Of a stretch of DNA of 64,000 nt, positions 40,482-48,855 are shown piece after piece. The notes beneath the pieces were generated by a model, which was not told the DNA's origin, did no database searches, and saw only the letters and a program-made list of their open reading frames with translations. The DNA comes from a marine gamma proteobacterium HTCC2143 (lineage in GTDB: Bacteria > Pseudomonadota > Gammaproteobacteria > Pseudomonadales > Dasaniaceae): assembly GCA_000169075.1 (NCBI GenBank), contig AAVT01000007.1:62001-126000 (forward strand). The letters are read 5' to 3'. The translations under genes were made by a program, and so were the position numbers. Each line of letters starts with the position of its first letter. Positions within the stretch are counted from its first letter, which is position 1.

Positions 40482-40533
40482 ATGCGCCTCCTTACAGTTT
40501 GGTCCACTTGAACATGCCATTTTGCGACGAATA

Positions 40534-40549
40534 GTGACAAATATGTCAC
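40534..40549. promoter_or_regulatory. 16-base palindrome in the GT-C/pilA divergent region (candidate PilR site)
   Basis: GTGACA-AATA-TGTCAC is a perfect inverted repeat. It lies about 155 bases before the expected pilA transcription start, a normal distance for a sigma-54 activator site. It also lies within the leader of the divergent GT-C gene. The half-site TGTC fits what is described for PilR. Assignment to PilR is inference. Confidence 0.5.
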
Positions 40550-40605
40550 TCTATAGCTTTCGCGGCTCAGTGGACGCAAAACCTCAGCCACCCATTCTAG
40601 CTCAA

Positions 40606-40634
40606 GTTATAGAAAATTCTTTCATTTAAAACAA
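40606..40634 (-). promoter_or_regulatory. candidate sigma-70 promoter for the GT-C/GT2 pair
   Basis: On the minus strand TTGTTT (40629-40634), a 17-base spacer and TATAAC (40606-40611) point toward the GT-C gene, with a leader of about 120 bases. The -10 is one base off consensus and the -35 is weak. Confidence 0.4.
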
Positions 40635-40669
40635 TCAGTTAGCTATTTTTTCGCGAACATCCAAAAAAT

Positions 40670-40685
40670 TGGCACGCCTGCTGCA
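40670..40685 (+). promoter_or_regulatory. sigma-54 (RpoN) promoter of pilA
   Basis: TGGCACGCCTGCTGCA has the invariant GG (40671-40672) and GC (40683-40684) with exactly ten bases between and matches the -24/-12 consensus closely. Transcription should start near 40696, leaving an untranslated leader of about 88 bases before pilA. RpoN with PilS/PilR control of pilA is well established in Pseudomonas. Confidence 0.88.
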
Positions 40686-40783
40686 GGTATAAAAGTAATG
40701 GCTTTTGCTGGTAAATGAATTTTTCCGGAAAACGGCCAATCAGCGAAGCATAACTATTTGACTAAAGACACAGGATTACTGCT

Positions 40784-41242
40784 ATGAAAAACACACAATC
40801 AGGTTTTACTCTTATCGAACTGATGATCGTTATCGCGATTATCGGTATTCTAGCCTCCGTGGCCATCCCACAGTACCAGGTTTATACGCAACGTACGGAA
40901 GCAACGACAGCACTTTCTTCTATTCGCACCGTACAGCTAGCCGTGCAGGAATATTACTCTGTAAATGGCGAGCTACCGGCGCTTTTCACAGATTTAGCTT
41001 CTACCGGTATAAATACAACCGCTCTTACTCAGATTGCTGATGGCACCGCCCTGATTAGTGGAGTCGCAGTAGCGGATGTTACAGCGGCAATAACAATAAC
41101 ATTCGATGTGACCGCAACAGGTGAGCTAGGAGGCAAAACGCTAATCGTTACGCCAACAGAGAGTAATAACGTTATTACTTTCGGCATCGCAACAGGCGCT
41201 GACGGTGGTACTCTCGATATCAAATACCGTCCCAATTTATAA
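40784..41242 (+). CDS. pilA: type IV pilin major subunit (type IVa)
   Basis: This 152-residue prepilin has the class III signal MKNTQSG cut before FTLIELMIVIAIIGILASVAIPQY, with Glu5 of the mature protein present. The remaining domain is small, Thr- and Ala-rich (ITITFDVTATGELGG). It has no cysteine, so the usual C-terminal disulfide loop is absent, and it ends DIKYRPNL. Processing is by PilD, encoded downstream. Assembly is by PilB and PilC. The upstream sigma-54 promoter and the terminator behind the gene make pilA its own transcription unit. Confidence 0.95.
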   Translation: MKNTQSGFTLIELMIVIAIIGILASVAIPQYQVYTQRTEATTALSSIRTVQLAVQEYYSVNGELPALFTDLASTGINTTALTQIADGTALISGVAVADVTAAITITFDVTATGELGGKTLIVTPTESNNVITFGIATGADGGTLDIKYRPNL

Positions 41243-41260
41243 CAGTTAACAAGTTTTACG

Positions 41261-41286
41261 AAAGCCCCGCTGCGCGGGGCTTTTTT
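41261..41286 (+). terminator. intrinsic terminator after pilA
   Basis: GCCCCGC (41264-41270) and GCGGGGC (41274-41280) form a seven-pair stem with a three-base loop, followed by six T residues (41281-41286). It separates highly expressed pilA from pilB. Confidence 0.93.
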
Positions 41287-41466
41287 CGTTATCCAACTGG
41301 CGTCATTCGCAGTTATACTAATGAAAATAACCAACCTAAAGACCGCAATGCATACCTCCTCACACTATTAACGTTCCTCCTAGGCAAAGCCGTAAAAACT
41401 GGGCTACAATCAATTGGTTACTATCAAGAACACGATTTACAGGGCTCTCTGAGTTAGCTATTTTTA

Positions 41467-43173
41467 ATGAACGCAATACCCTTAAGTGGATTAGCAAGGC
41501 GCCTGGTAAAAGATAATTTGCTGGGCGAGCAAGAGGCTCGGCAAGCCCATCAGCAAGCTCTGTCTGACAAAGTGCCTTTTGTCACGCATCTGGTCGACAA
41601 TGGACTGTGTAATAGCTTCCAAATTGCCGAAGCGGCTTCTGACGAGTTTGGTGCCCCTCTATTTGAGTTGTCGGCGTTCAACATGGACATGGCCCCCGTC
41701 GATTTGGTTGACATGAAGCTGGTGCAACAGCATCACGCGCTCCCGTTGTACCGGAGAGGCAATCGCTTATTTATTGCAGTGTCTGACCCCACTAATTTGC
41801 GCGCGCTCGATGAGATTAAATTTCATACGGGCATCAATACGGATGCCGTACTTGTTGACGACAAAACCCTCAGTGAGGCTATTGCCAAATATGTTGAGTC
41901 GCATGACGAACCACTCGGCGGATTTGATGAACTGGGAGACGGCCTTGATGATTTAGATATCGAAGGCGTCAGAGATGACGGTGATGAAAAAGATCAAAGT
42001 GCCGAAATTGACGAAACACCCATTGTTCGCTTCGTTAACAAAGTGCTTGTTGATGCTATTAAATCTGGGGCTTCAGACATTCATTTTGAACCCTATGAAA
42101 AAAGCTATCGCGTGCGTTTTCGTACCGATGGTATCCTGCAAGAAATGACCCGACCGCCGATGAGTCTCGCCAATCGATTGGCAGCGCGCCTTAAGGTCAT
42201 GTCCCAGATGGATATATCTGAGCGCCGCCTGCCTCAGGATGGCCGCATAAAAATGAAACTATCAAAAACCCGGGCCATCGACTTTCGAGTGAATACTCTG
42301 CCCACGCTGTTTGGTGAAAAGGTGGTGCTGCGTATCCTCGACCCGTCCAGCGCACAAATGGGTATTGATGCCTTGGGTTATGAACCGGAACAAAAAGACA
42401 TGTTTATGAATGCCCTCCGGCAACCTCAGGGTATGATCTTGGTTACCGGCCCAACAGGAAGCGGCAAGACCGTTTCCTTGTATACCGGGTTGAATATACT
42501 CAATGAGCCCGAGCGCAACATTTCAACGGCAGAAGACCCGGTAGAAATCAATCTTGAGGGCATTAATCAATGCCATGTTAACCCCAAGGTCGGTTTGACC
42601 TTTGCAGAGGCACTGCGATCATTTCTACGACAGGATCCCGACGTTATCATGGTCGGTGAGATCCGAGATTTAGAAACCGCTGAGATCTCTATTAAGGCCG
42701 CACAAACCGGTCACTTGGTTATGTCGACGTTACACACCAATAGTGCCGCTGAAACTATCACTCGCTTGATGAACATGGGTGTGCCGGCCTTTAATGTCGC
42801 TACGTCAGTCAGTCTTATCATTGCACAACGCCTTGCCAGACGACTCTGTAAACACTGCGCCGAACCGGCAGATATTCCCAAAGAAACGTTACTAAAAGAG
42901 GGGTTTACCGAGGAAGACCTGTTAACTGCGACCATTATGAAACCGGTAGGCTGTGCAAAATGTTCAAATGGCAGCAAAGGGCGTGTCGGTATTTATGAAG
43001 TAGTTCGCATCACTGATGAAATAGCTCGTATTATCATGGAAAATGGAAATTCCATCGAAATAGCCGATAGAGCGAAAGCTGAAGGGTTTCACAATTTGCG
43101 CCGATCGGCCTTAATGAAGGCAGCACAAGGGTTAATCAGCCTGGAAGAAGTCAACAGGGTGACCAAGGATTAA
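41467..43173 (+). CDS. pilB: type IV pilus assembly ATPase PilB
   Basis: PilB is the hexameric extension ATPase on the cytoplasmic side of the pilus machine. The protein has 568 residues. The N-terminal MshEN-like domain covers about residues 1-160, followed by an acidic linker. The core has Walker A GPTGSGKT, Asp-box AEDPVEINLEGINQ, Walker B DVIMVGEIRDLETAEI, and His-box TGHLVMSTLHTNSA. A zinc tetracysteine site CKHC...CAKC lies toward the C-terminus. It is followed by pilC after three bases. Confidence 0.97.
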   Translation: MNAIPLSGLARRLVKDNLLGEQEARQAHQQALSDKVPFVTHLVDNGLCNSFQIAEAASDEFGAPLFELSAFNMDMAPVDLVDMKLVQQHHALPLYRRGNRLFIAVSDPTNLRALDEIKFHTGINTDAVLVDDKTLSEAIAKYVESHDEPLGGFDELGDGLDDLDIEGVRDDGDEKDQSAEIDETPIVRFVNKVLVDAIKSGASDIHFEPYEKSYRVRFRTDGILQEMTRPPMSLANRLAARLKVMSQMDISERRLPQDGRIKMKLSKTRAIDFRVNTLPTLFGEKVVLRILDPSSAQMGIDALGYEPEQKDMFMNALRQPQGMILVTGPTGSGKTVSLYTGLNILNEPERNISTAEDPVEINLEGINQCHVNPKVGLTFAEALRSFLRQDPDVIMVGEIRDLETAEISIKAAQTGHLVMSTLHTNSAAETITRLMNMGVPAFNVATSVSLIIAQRLARRLCKHCAEPADIPKETLLKEGFTEEDLLTATIMKPVGCAKCSNGSKGRVGIYEVVRITDEIARIIMENGNSIEIADRAKAEGFHNLRRSALMKAAQGLISLEEVNRVTKD

Positions 43174-43176
43174 TTT

Positions 43177-44394
43177 ATGGCTACAACCACAACAAAAACC
43201 AGTATCTATGTTTGGCAGGGTGTCGACCGGCAGGGCCGCATCACCAAGGGAGAGAGCAGCGGCATAAGCCAAGCTATGGTCAAGGCACAGCTGCGCAAAC
43301 AGGGTGTTGTACCCAAAACGGTCAAAAAGAAACCCAAACCCTTATTTACTCGCAAACAAGCCATTAATCCAGTGGATGTTGCAATTTTTACCCGGCAACT
43401 GGCTACCATGATGAAAGCCGGCGTACCTATGGTCCAAAGCTTTGATATTGTTGCCGAAGGTCTGGATAACCACTCCATGTCAGAGCTAGTCACTGAAGTT
43501 AAAAATGAAGTGGCTTCGGGCACTAGTTTTGCGCAGTCCATCAGTAAGCACCCCAAATATTTTGATGAGCTGTTTTGTAATCTGGTTGCGTCTGGTGAGC
43601 AGTCGGGTACGCTCGAGACGATGCTGGATAGAATTGCAACCTACAAAGAAAAGACTGAAGCTTTAAAAGCAAAAATCAAAAAAGCGACAACGTATCCCAT
43701 CGCTGTTTTAGTGATTGCAACGATTGTTACCGGCATACTGTTAGTTAAAGTTATCCCGTCATTTGCTGAATCTTTTGCTAATTTTGGTTCTGAACTACCG
43801 GCGTTTACCCTCTTGGTTGTGAGCCTGTCAGAAGCCGTTCAGGAATGGTGGCTGTATATTATTATTGGCATTATCGCCGCGATTTATATCTTTAAAGAGG
43901 CGAGGCAACGATCTCCCGTGGTGGCTATGGCTGTTGACCGTATCGCCTTAAAATTGCCCATTGTCGGGAGTATTGTCTTTAACTCTATTATTGCCCGATT
44001 CTCGCGTACTTTATCAACCACATTTGCTGCCGGCGTACCGCTGGTTGATGCCCTCGACGCCGTATCGGGCACCGCCGGCAATATTATTTATGCCAATGCG
44101 ATAAAACGGATTCGCGATGACGTTACTACCGGACAGCAGTTATTCGTTTCTATTCGCGCTACCAACTTGTTTCCCAACATGCTGCTGCAAATGGTATCGA
44201 TTGGTGAACAATCCGGTGCTCTCGACGACATGCTAGAAAAAGTTGCCATTCACTATGAAAACGAAGTCGACAATGCTGTCGACAATCTCACCGCGCTATT
44301 AGAACCCATTATAATGAGTTTCTTAGGCGTCGTTATTGGTGGTTTGATGATTGCTATGTATCTGCCAATCTTTATGATGGGTGCGGCGGTCTAA
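43177..44394 (+). CDS. pilC: type IV pilus inner-membrane platform protein PilC
   Basis: PilC is the platform protein that couples PilB action to pilin insertion. The protein has 405 residues with two GspF-type repeats (VAIFTRQLATMMKAGVPMVQSFDIV and FSRTLSTTFAAGVPLVDALDAVSG). Membrane helices lie near residues 170-190, 205-235 and at the C-terminus, where IIMSFLGVVIGGLMIAMYLPIF is the family signature. An AAGGA motif lies before the ATG. The next gene, pilD, starts five bases after its stop. Confidence 0.97.
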   Translation: MATTTTKTSIYVWQGVDRQGRITKGESSGISQAMVKAQLRKQGVVPKTVKKKPKPLFTRKQAINPVDVAIFTRQLATMMKAGVPMVQSFDIVAEGLDNHSMSELVTEVKNEVASGTSFAQSISKHPKYFDELFCNLVASGEQSGTLETMLDRIATYKEKTEALKAKIKKATTYPIAVLVIATIVTGILLVKVIPSFAESFANFGSELPAFTLLVVSLSEAVQEWWLYIIIGIIAAIYIFKEARQRSPVVAMAVDRIALKLPIVGSIVFNSIIARFSRTLSTTFAAGVPLVDALDAVSGTAGNIIYANAIKRIRDDVTTGQQLFVSIRATNLFPNMLLQMVSIGEQSGALDDMLEKVAIHYENEVDNAVDNLTALLEPIIMSFLGVVIGGLMIAMYLPIFMMGAAV

Positions 44395-44398
44395 CTCC

Positions 44399-45277
44399 AT
44401 GGATTTACTCAGTATACTTCAGGCCTACCCGGTCGCAACGGTCGCCATTGTCATCGTTATAGGCCTGCTGGTAGGAAGCTTCTTAAATGTGGTCATTTAT
44501 CGCCTCCCGGTGATGATGGAGCGGGAATGGAAGTCAGAGTGCAAACTGATTTTGGACCCCGACGGTCCGGACGAGGAGCCTGCAGAATCCTTCAATCTGG
44601 CTTTCCCTCATTCGCACTGTCCAAACTGCGATGCGCCAATTAGGGCTTGGCAGAATATTCCCGTCATCAGCTACGTATTATTGAGAGGGCAATGCGCTAA
44701 CTGTAAGGTAAGTATTTCCGCTAGATACCCAATCATTGAAGCCGTCACAGCACTTATGTCAGCTGTCATTGCTTGGCAATTAGGCGCTTCGCTGGAAATG
44801 CTCGCTGCATTATTTTTTACCTGGTCACTCATCGCCCTAACAATGATTGATGCCGACCATAAATTGCTACCTGATCAGATTACTCTTCCCCTACTGTGGG
44901 CGGGTTTATTGCTCAACAGCTTTAGTTTGTTCGTTCCTCTATACGATGCAGTTTGGGGGGCTATTGGCGGCTATCTGAGTTTATGGTCAGTTTACTGGCT
45001 GTTTAAAATTCTTACTGGCAAAGATGGAATGGGCTACGGCGACTTCAAGCTATTAGCCGCACTTGGCGCATGGCTGGGATGGCAATCTCTGCTAGTGATC
45101 ATTCTGCTTTCATCGCTGGTTGGAGCGATTGTCGGCTCGATCATTCTGCTTGCGAACAAACAGGGACGAAATACAGCCATACCCTTTGGGCCTTATCTTG
45201 CAGCCGCGGGGTGGATAGCCTTTCTTTGGGGTGACCAGATTATCGATGCCTACTTGCGTTTTTCCGGACTCAGCTAA
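44399..45277 (+). CDS. pilD: prepilin peptidase/N-methyltransferase PilD
   Basis: PilD removes the prepilin leader and N-methylates the new Phe1. The protein has 292 residues. The cytoplasmic zinc loop has Cys74, Cys77, Cys99 and Cys102. The aspartic protease residues are Asp151 (MIDADHK) and Asp215 in the GxGD motif GYGDFK. About eight membrane helices are visible. The ATG at 44399 is chosen. A GTG six codons upstream overlaps pilC and lacks support. Order pilB-pilC-pilD-coaE-yacG is the Pseudomonas arrangement. Confidence 0.96.
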   Translation: MDLLSILQAYPVATVAIVIVIGLLVGSFLNVVIYRLPVMMEREWKSECKLILDPDGPDEEPAESFNLAFPHSHCPNCDAPIRAWQNIPVISYVLLRGQCANCKVSISARYPIIEAVTALMSAVIAWQLGASLEMLAALFFTWSLIALTMIDADHKLLPDQITLPLLWAGLLLNSFSLFVPLYDAVWGAIGGYLSLWSVYWLFKILTGKDGMGYGDFKLLAALGAWLGWQSLLVIILLSSLVGAIVGSIILLANKQGRNTAIPFGPYLAAAGWIAFLWGDQIIDAYLRFSGLS

Positions 45278-45371
45278 CCAACAGTTCCAACTGCCTCTGC
45301 CTGTCAGTTTGACACCTGACCTTTTACTCGTCTTGAGTTAACATAACGATTTGATCGTTTGGGAAACACTT

Positions 45372-45977
45372 ATGCTAGTTATCGGCTTAACCGGTGGTAT
45401 TGGTAGCGGTAAAACTGCCGCGTCAGATCACTTTAGTCATTTGGGTATCGAAATCGTCGATGCAGATATTGCATCCAGAGTGGTTGTTGAACCCGGAAAG
45501 CCGGCCTTGACGCAGATCGCAGAACACTTTGGCGAAGCCATACTACTGGCCGACCAGACACTGAATCGCGCAGCTTTACGCGAAAAAATATTTGCGAACC
45601 CCGATGATAAAAAATGGCTAGAGGCACTTTTACACCCGTTGATCGCCGAAGAGATTACCCGCGGCTTAGCCGCGGCGACAAGTCCTTATGTGATGTTTGT
45701 GTCACCTCTACTTATCGAATCGGACCAAAAATCCTTTTGTAACCGACTATTGGTTATCGATGTACCCGAGCAGTTGCAGTTAGAAAGAACCACAAAGCGT
45801 GATAATAATGATGAGGCTCAGGTCAAGCGCATCATTGCCAGCCAAGCGTCCCGGCAACAACGCTTGGACCTTGCCGATGACGTCATTGACAACACTAATG
45901 GGCTAGACGAACTTCTCGCCAAAGTGGAAAAAATGCACCAGCAATACCTGCAATTAGCGGCAGAGACCACACAATAA
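45372..45977 (+). CDS. coaE: dephospho-CoA kinase
   Basis: CoaE phosphorylates dephospho-CoA in the last step of CoA synthesis. The protein has 201 residues. The P-loop is GLTGGIGSGKT at residues 5-15, followed by VDADIASRVVVEPG, LHPLI and VSPLLIES, and the lid segment LERTTKRDNNDEAQVKRIIASQ. The ATG at 45372 gives the family N-terminus. An ATA/ATG-like extension upstream (45351) has no support. It lies 94 bases after pilD and 11 bases before yacG. Confidence 0.95.
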   Translation: MLVIGLTGGIGSGKTAASDHFSHLGIEIVDADIASRVVVEPGKPALTQIAEHFGEAILLADQTLNRAALREKIFANPDDKKWLEALLHPLIAEEITRGLAAATSPYVMFVSPLLIESDQKSFCNRLLVIDVPEQLQLERTTKRDNNDEAQVKRIIASQASRQQRLDLADDVIDNTNGLDELLAKVEKMHQQYLQLAAETTQ

Positions 45978-45988
45978 AGGCTTAGGTA

Positions 45989-46180
45989 ATGAACAAAGAT
46001 ACTACCAAGTTTGTCAACTGCCCGGGGTGCAAGATCAGCACTGAGTGGCGCACTGACAACCCCCATCGCCCTTTTTGTTCAGACAGCTGTCGCAATAAAG
46101 ATTTTATTGCTTGGGCCAATGAAGACAATGCCATGCCGGGTAATCCTGTGTATGACGACATGTTATCCGATGACTTTTAA
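45989..46180 (+). CDS. yacG: DNA gyrase inhibitor YacG (zinc ribbon)
   Basis: YacG is a 63-residue zinc protein that can bind GyrB and inhibit gyrase. The four zinc ligands are Cys11, Cys14, Cys30 and Cys34 (NCPGCK...PFCSDSC), followed by DFIAWANED and an acidic, disordered tail. It is linked to coaE, as in most gammaproteobacteria. An AGG lies before the ATG. Confidence 0.93.
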   Translation: MNKDTTKFVNCPGCKISTEWRTDNPHRPFCSDSCRNKDFIAWANEDNAMPGNPVYDDMLSDDF

Positions 46181-46215
46181 AACACCGATATGAAGGACAC
46201 CACATAGGTACGCAG

Positions 46216-46560
46216 ATGGCAGACAGAATCGAAAGAAAACATCCCCGAATAGAAATCAATCAGACGATTACAGTCACCGACGTGATCAATGGTGGCGATT
46301 TTGGTGAATTGGTTAACGTCACCATTGAAGGGATCATGTTGATTACAAAAAGGGAGATCGCGGTTAATTCGATCTACCAGTTTTCGATGGCCCTGCCTTT
46401 TGAATTGGAAGGTATTAATACACTCACTCTTGGGGCCAATTGTTTATGGTGCAGTGACCTGGCAAACATTCGGCGTTTTTGGACCGGATTTCAAATTATC
46501 GACCCGTCAGATATTGCCAGAGCGCAAATGGACCAACTGATTACTCACTACGCCCCGTAA
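46216..46560 (+). CDS. PilZ-domain protein
   Basis: This 114-residue protein is a single PilZ domain. It has an RxxxR motif at Arg7-Arg11 (ERKHPR), and the second motif reads NVTIEG (Asn34-Gly39), where Ser of the D/NxSxxG consensus is replaced by Thr. The beta strands run to about residue 100 (FWTGFQIID). It may bind cyclic di-GMP, but the substitution leaves this open. It lies 35 bases after yacG, at the end of the pilus cluster. It is not obviously the orthologue of the pilus protein PilZ itself. Confidence 0.78.
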   Translation: MADRIERKHPRIEINQTITVTDVINGGDFGELVNVTIEGIMLITKREIAVNSIYQFSMALPFELEGINTLTLGANCLWCSDLANIRRFWTGFQIIDPSDIARAQMDQLITHYAP

Positions 46561-46599
46561 ACCCATCGGCAACGACTCGGCCGTGCACCTATTCGTTCA

Positions 46600-46770
46600 A
46601 TGAGTATTAAGACAAGAGCATTTTCGGTCCTGTGTAAAAGGGAAAATACCTTGCAGCTCAATCCGAAAACGCCAGACGAACTGCGCGAGCAGCACAGCTC
46701 CCACTACACAGTCTCAATACCTCCGGAGAGAACCCCAGAGGGGCCGAACAAATGGAGCGGCAGCCCCTGA
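46600..46770 (+). CDS. possible small protein of 56 residues
   Basis: An open frame with ATG at 46600 encodes a 56-residue polar protein rich in Pro, Glu and Ser toward the end (YTVSIPPERTPEGPNKWSGSP). No ribosome binding site or family is recognised. It fills the gap between the PilZ gene and the convergent DUF1820 gene, and may be chance. Confidence 0.2.
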   Translation: MSIKTRAFSVLCKRENTLQLNPKTPDELREQHSSHYTVSIPPERTPEGPNKWSGSP

Positions 46771-46820
46771 TGCAGTCCTCGAGGGCAAGAAGAGCAATAA
46801 CCACTTGCGGGTATTTCTAT

Positions 46821-47171
46821 CTAGTCAGAACCATTGGTTCTAGGCCTTGCCCCACCCGGCAAGGGGAAAGCGGCAACATTACTGCCACCATTTGCAGGTG
46901 CGTCAACAATTTTACCCACGCCTTCTTTTTCAACTTCATCAATACGAATAATCGAATGCATCGGTATATAAGAACGTGTCACGCCGGCAAATTCATTTTT
47001 TAGCTTCTCTTCTCCCGGGTCTACAATCATCTGACTAACTTCACCAAAAACAAACTCTTCCACTTCAACAAACCCATACATTTCACTTTGATAGATCGCT
47101 TTAGCGTATAGTTCATAAACCTTGTTCTGGTTAAGAAAAATAACTTTATAAATGGGGGTGGCTTCTGACAT
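46821..47171 (-). CDS. DUF1820 family protein
   Basis: This 116-residue soluble protein has the pattern IYKVIFLNQNKVYELYAKAIYQSEMYGFVEVEEFVFGE, then DPGEEKLKNEFAGVTRSYIPMHSIIRIDEVEKEGVG. This is a compact beta-rich domain found mainly in gammaproteobacteria. Its C-terminal tail of about 25 residues is Gly/Pro-rich. The function is unknown. It is divergent from miaB, sharing a gap of about 140 bases. Confidence 0.85.
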   Translation of the reverse strand: MSEATPIYKVIFLNQNKVYELYAKAIYQSEMYGFVEVEEFVFGEVSQMIVDPGEEKLKNEFAGVTRSYIPMHSIIRIDEVEKEGVGKIVDAPANGGSNVAAFPLPGGARPRTNGSD

Positions 47172-47234
47172 ACGTGCTTTGCTTACCTTCTAAAACAGAC
47201 GATTAACCTAATGGACATCGATTTTAACATAGAG

Positions 47235-47264
47235 TGGTCAATAAATACCCGCTTCCTGTATAAT
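47235..47264 (+). promoter_or_regulatory. candidate sigma-70 promoter of miaB
   Basis: TATAAT (47259-47264) is a perfect -10. TGGTCA (47235-47240), 18 bases upstream, is a four-of-six match to the -35. It lies about 45 bases before the miaB ATG. Confidence 0.5.
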
Positions 47265-47310
47265 CTGTCCCGCTATTTTTACTTTGTATTTTTTACCAGG
47301 CCACGAATCA

Positions 47311-48708
47311 ATGAGTGACGTTATCGTCAGCGACAAAAACAGTATCCAGCACATCGCGCCAATCAGCCCATCCAAAGGCGGCAAGATTAAGAAACTGTAC
47401 ATCAAAACCCATGGCTGCCAGATGAATGAGTACGATTCCGATCGTCTGCAAGACTTACTGGGAACAAGCCATGGTCTCGAAACCACTGACAATCCTGATG
47501 AAGCCGACGTTTTACTGCTAAATACGTGCTCAATCCGTGAAAAGGCCCAAGAAAAAGTCTTTCACCAGCTGGGTCGCTGGCGCCAATTAAAAGAGGCAAA
47601 CCCCGATCTTATTATTGGTGTTGGTGGTTGCGTCGCCAGCCAGGAAGGGGATGCCATTGGTAAACGAGCACCGTTTGTCGACGTGGTTTTCGGGCCCCAG
47701 ACATTGCATCGGGTGCCGGAAATGATCAACGCGAGCAAGCCAGATGGGCCCGTGTTAGTCGACGTTACTTTTCCTGAAATCGAAAAGTTCGATGCACTAC
47801 CCGAGCCCTCTAGCGACGGTCCTAGCGCCTTCGTCTCGATTATGGAAGGCTGTTCTAAATATTGTACTTTCTGCGTAGTTCCCTATACCCGGGGCGAGGA
47901 AGTCAGCCGTCCATTTGATGATGTCATTGCAGAAATTGCCCATCTGACAAGCCAGGGGGTCAAAGAAGTCAACCTGCTCGGCCAAAATGTTAATGCCTAC
48001 CGAGGTGAAAACCACGAGGCTGAGATTGTCGAGTTTGCCGAATTACTGCATTTTGTCGCCGCCGTTCCCGGTATAGAGCGCATTCGCTACACCACCTCTC
48101 ACCCGGTAGAATTCAGCGACGCCTTGATCGAAGCTTATGCAGACATCCCAGAATTAGTCAGTCATTTGCACTTGCCCGTGCAAAGCGGCTCTGATCGAAT
48201 CCTTGCGGCGATGAAACGCGGACACACGCGCGCTGAGTACATTGAAAAAATGAGTAGGCTAAAAGACATTCGTCCGGATATCAGTTTCTCGTCAGATTTT
48301 ATTATTGGCTTTCCCGGTGAAACTGAGCAAGATTTTCAAGATACTATGGCGTTAATCACCGAGATCGGTTTCGATACGTCCTTTAGCTTCATCTACAGTG
48401 CCAGACCCGGCACCCCAGCAGCAGAATTAGATGACGAAACACCAGAGACCGTTAAAAAGCAGCGTCTGAAACTACTGCAACAACAAATAAATCAGCAGGC
48501 CCAACTTATTAGTCGCCAAATGGTAGGGAACACAGAAAAAATCCTAATAACTGGGGTCTCCAGAAAGGACGAAAAAGAGCTCCAGGGTCGTACGGAAAAT
48601 AATCGAGTTGTTAATTTTCCCTCGACTAATCAATCACTTATTGGAAGTTTTTCATTTGTTACTATCACCGAAGCGCTACCCAACTCACTGCGAGGACAAC
48701 TGGTTTAA
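47311..48708 (+). CDS. miaB: tRNA (N6-isopentenyl adenosine(37)-C2)-methylthiotransferase
   Basis: MiaB adds a methylthio group to i6A37 in tRNAs reading U-starting codons. It is a radical SAM enzyme with two Fe-S clusters. The product has 465 residues. The N-terminal UPF0004 domain has [28 protein letters not shown] and [10 protein letters not shown] (three cluster cysteines). The radical SAM site is [18 protein letters not shown]-terminal TRAM domain follows. The ATG at 47311 is chosen. An in-frame ATG nine codons upstream is possible. It starts the miaB-phoH-ybeY-corC-lnt gene set. Confidence 0.95.
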   Translation: MSDVIVSDKNSIQHIAPISPSKGGKIKKLYIKTHGCQMNEYDSDRLQDLLGTSHGLETTDNPDEADVLLLNTCSIREKAQEKVFHQLGRWRQLKEANPDLIIGVGGCVASQEGDAIGKRAPFVDVVFGPQTLHRVPEMINASKPDGPVLVDVTFPEIEKFDALPEPSSDGPSAFVSIMEGCSKYCTFCVVPYTRGEEVSRPFDDVIAEIAHLTSQGVKEVNLLGQNVNAYRGENHEAEIVEFAELLHFVAAVPGIERIRYTTSHPVEFSDALIEAYADIPELVSHLHLPVQSGSDRILAAMKRGHTRAEYIEKMSRLKDIRPDISFSSDFIIGFPGETEQDFQDTMALITEIGFDTSFSFIYSARPGTPAAELDDETPETVKKQRLKLLQQQINQQAQLISRQMVGNTEKILITGVSRKDEKELQGRTENNRVVNFPSTNQSLIGSFSFVTITEALPNSLRGQLV

Positions 48709-48855
48709 TCAACGGTAAACGCAACTACCTCCAACGGCACTGGCAGCAACAGGGACATAAAGTTGCTCGCCCTCCGACAGGAAGGTTTTACTTGAGCTCT
48801 AATCGGTATATGCTAGCAGCAACACAACTGCTAGGCTTAGGCCGCTAAAAACAAT

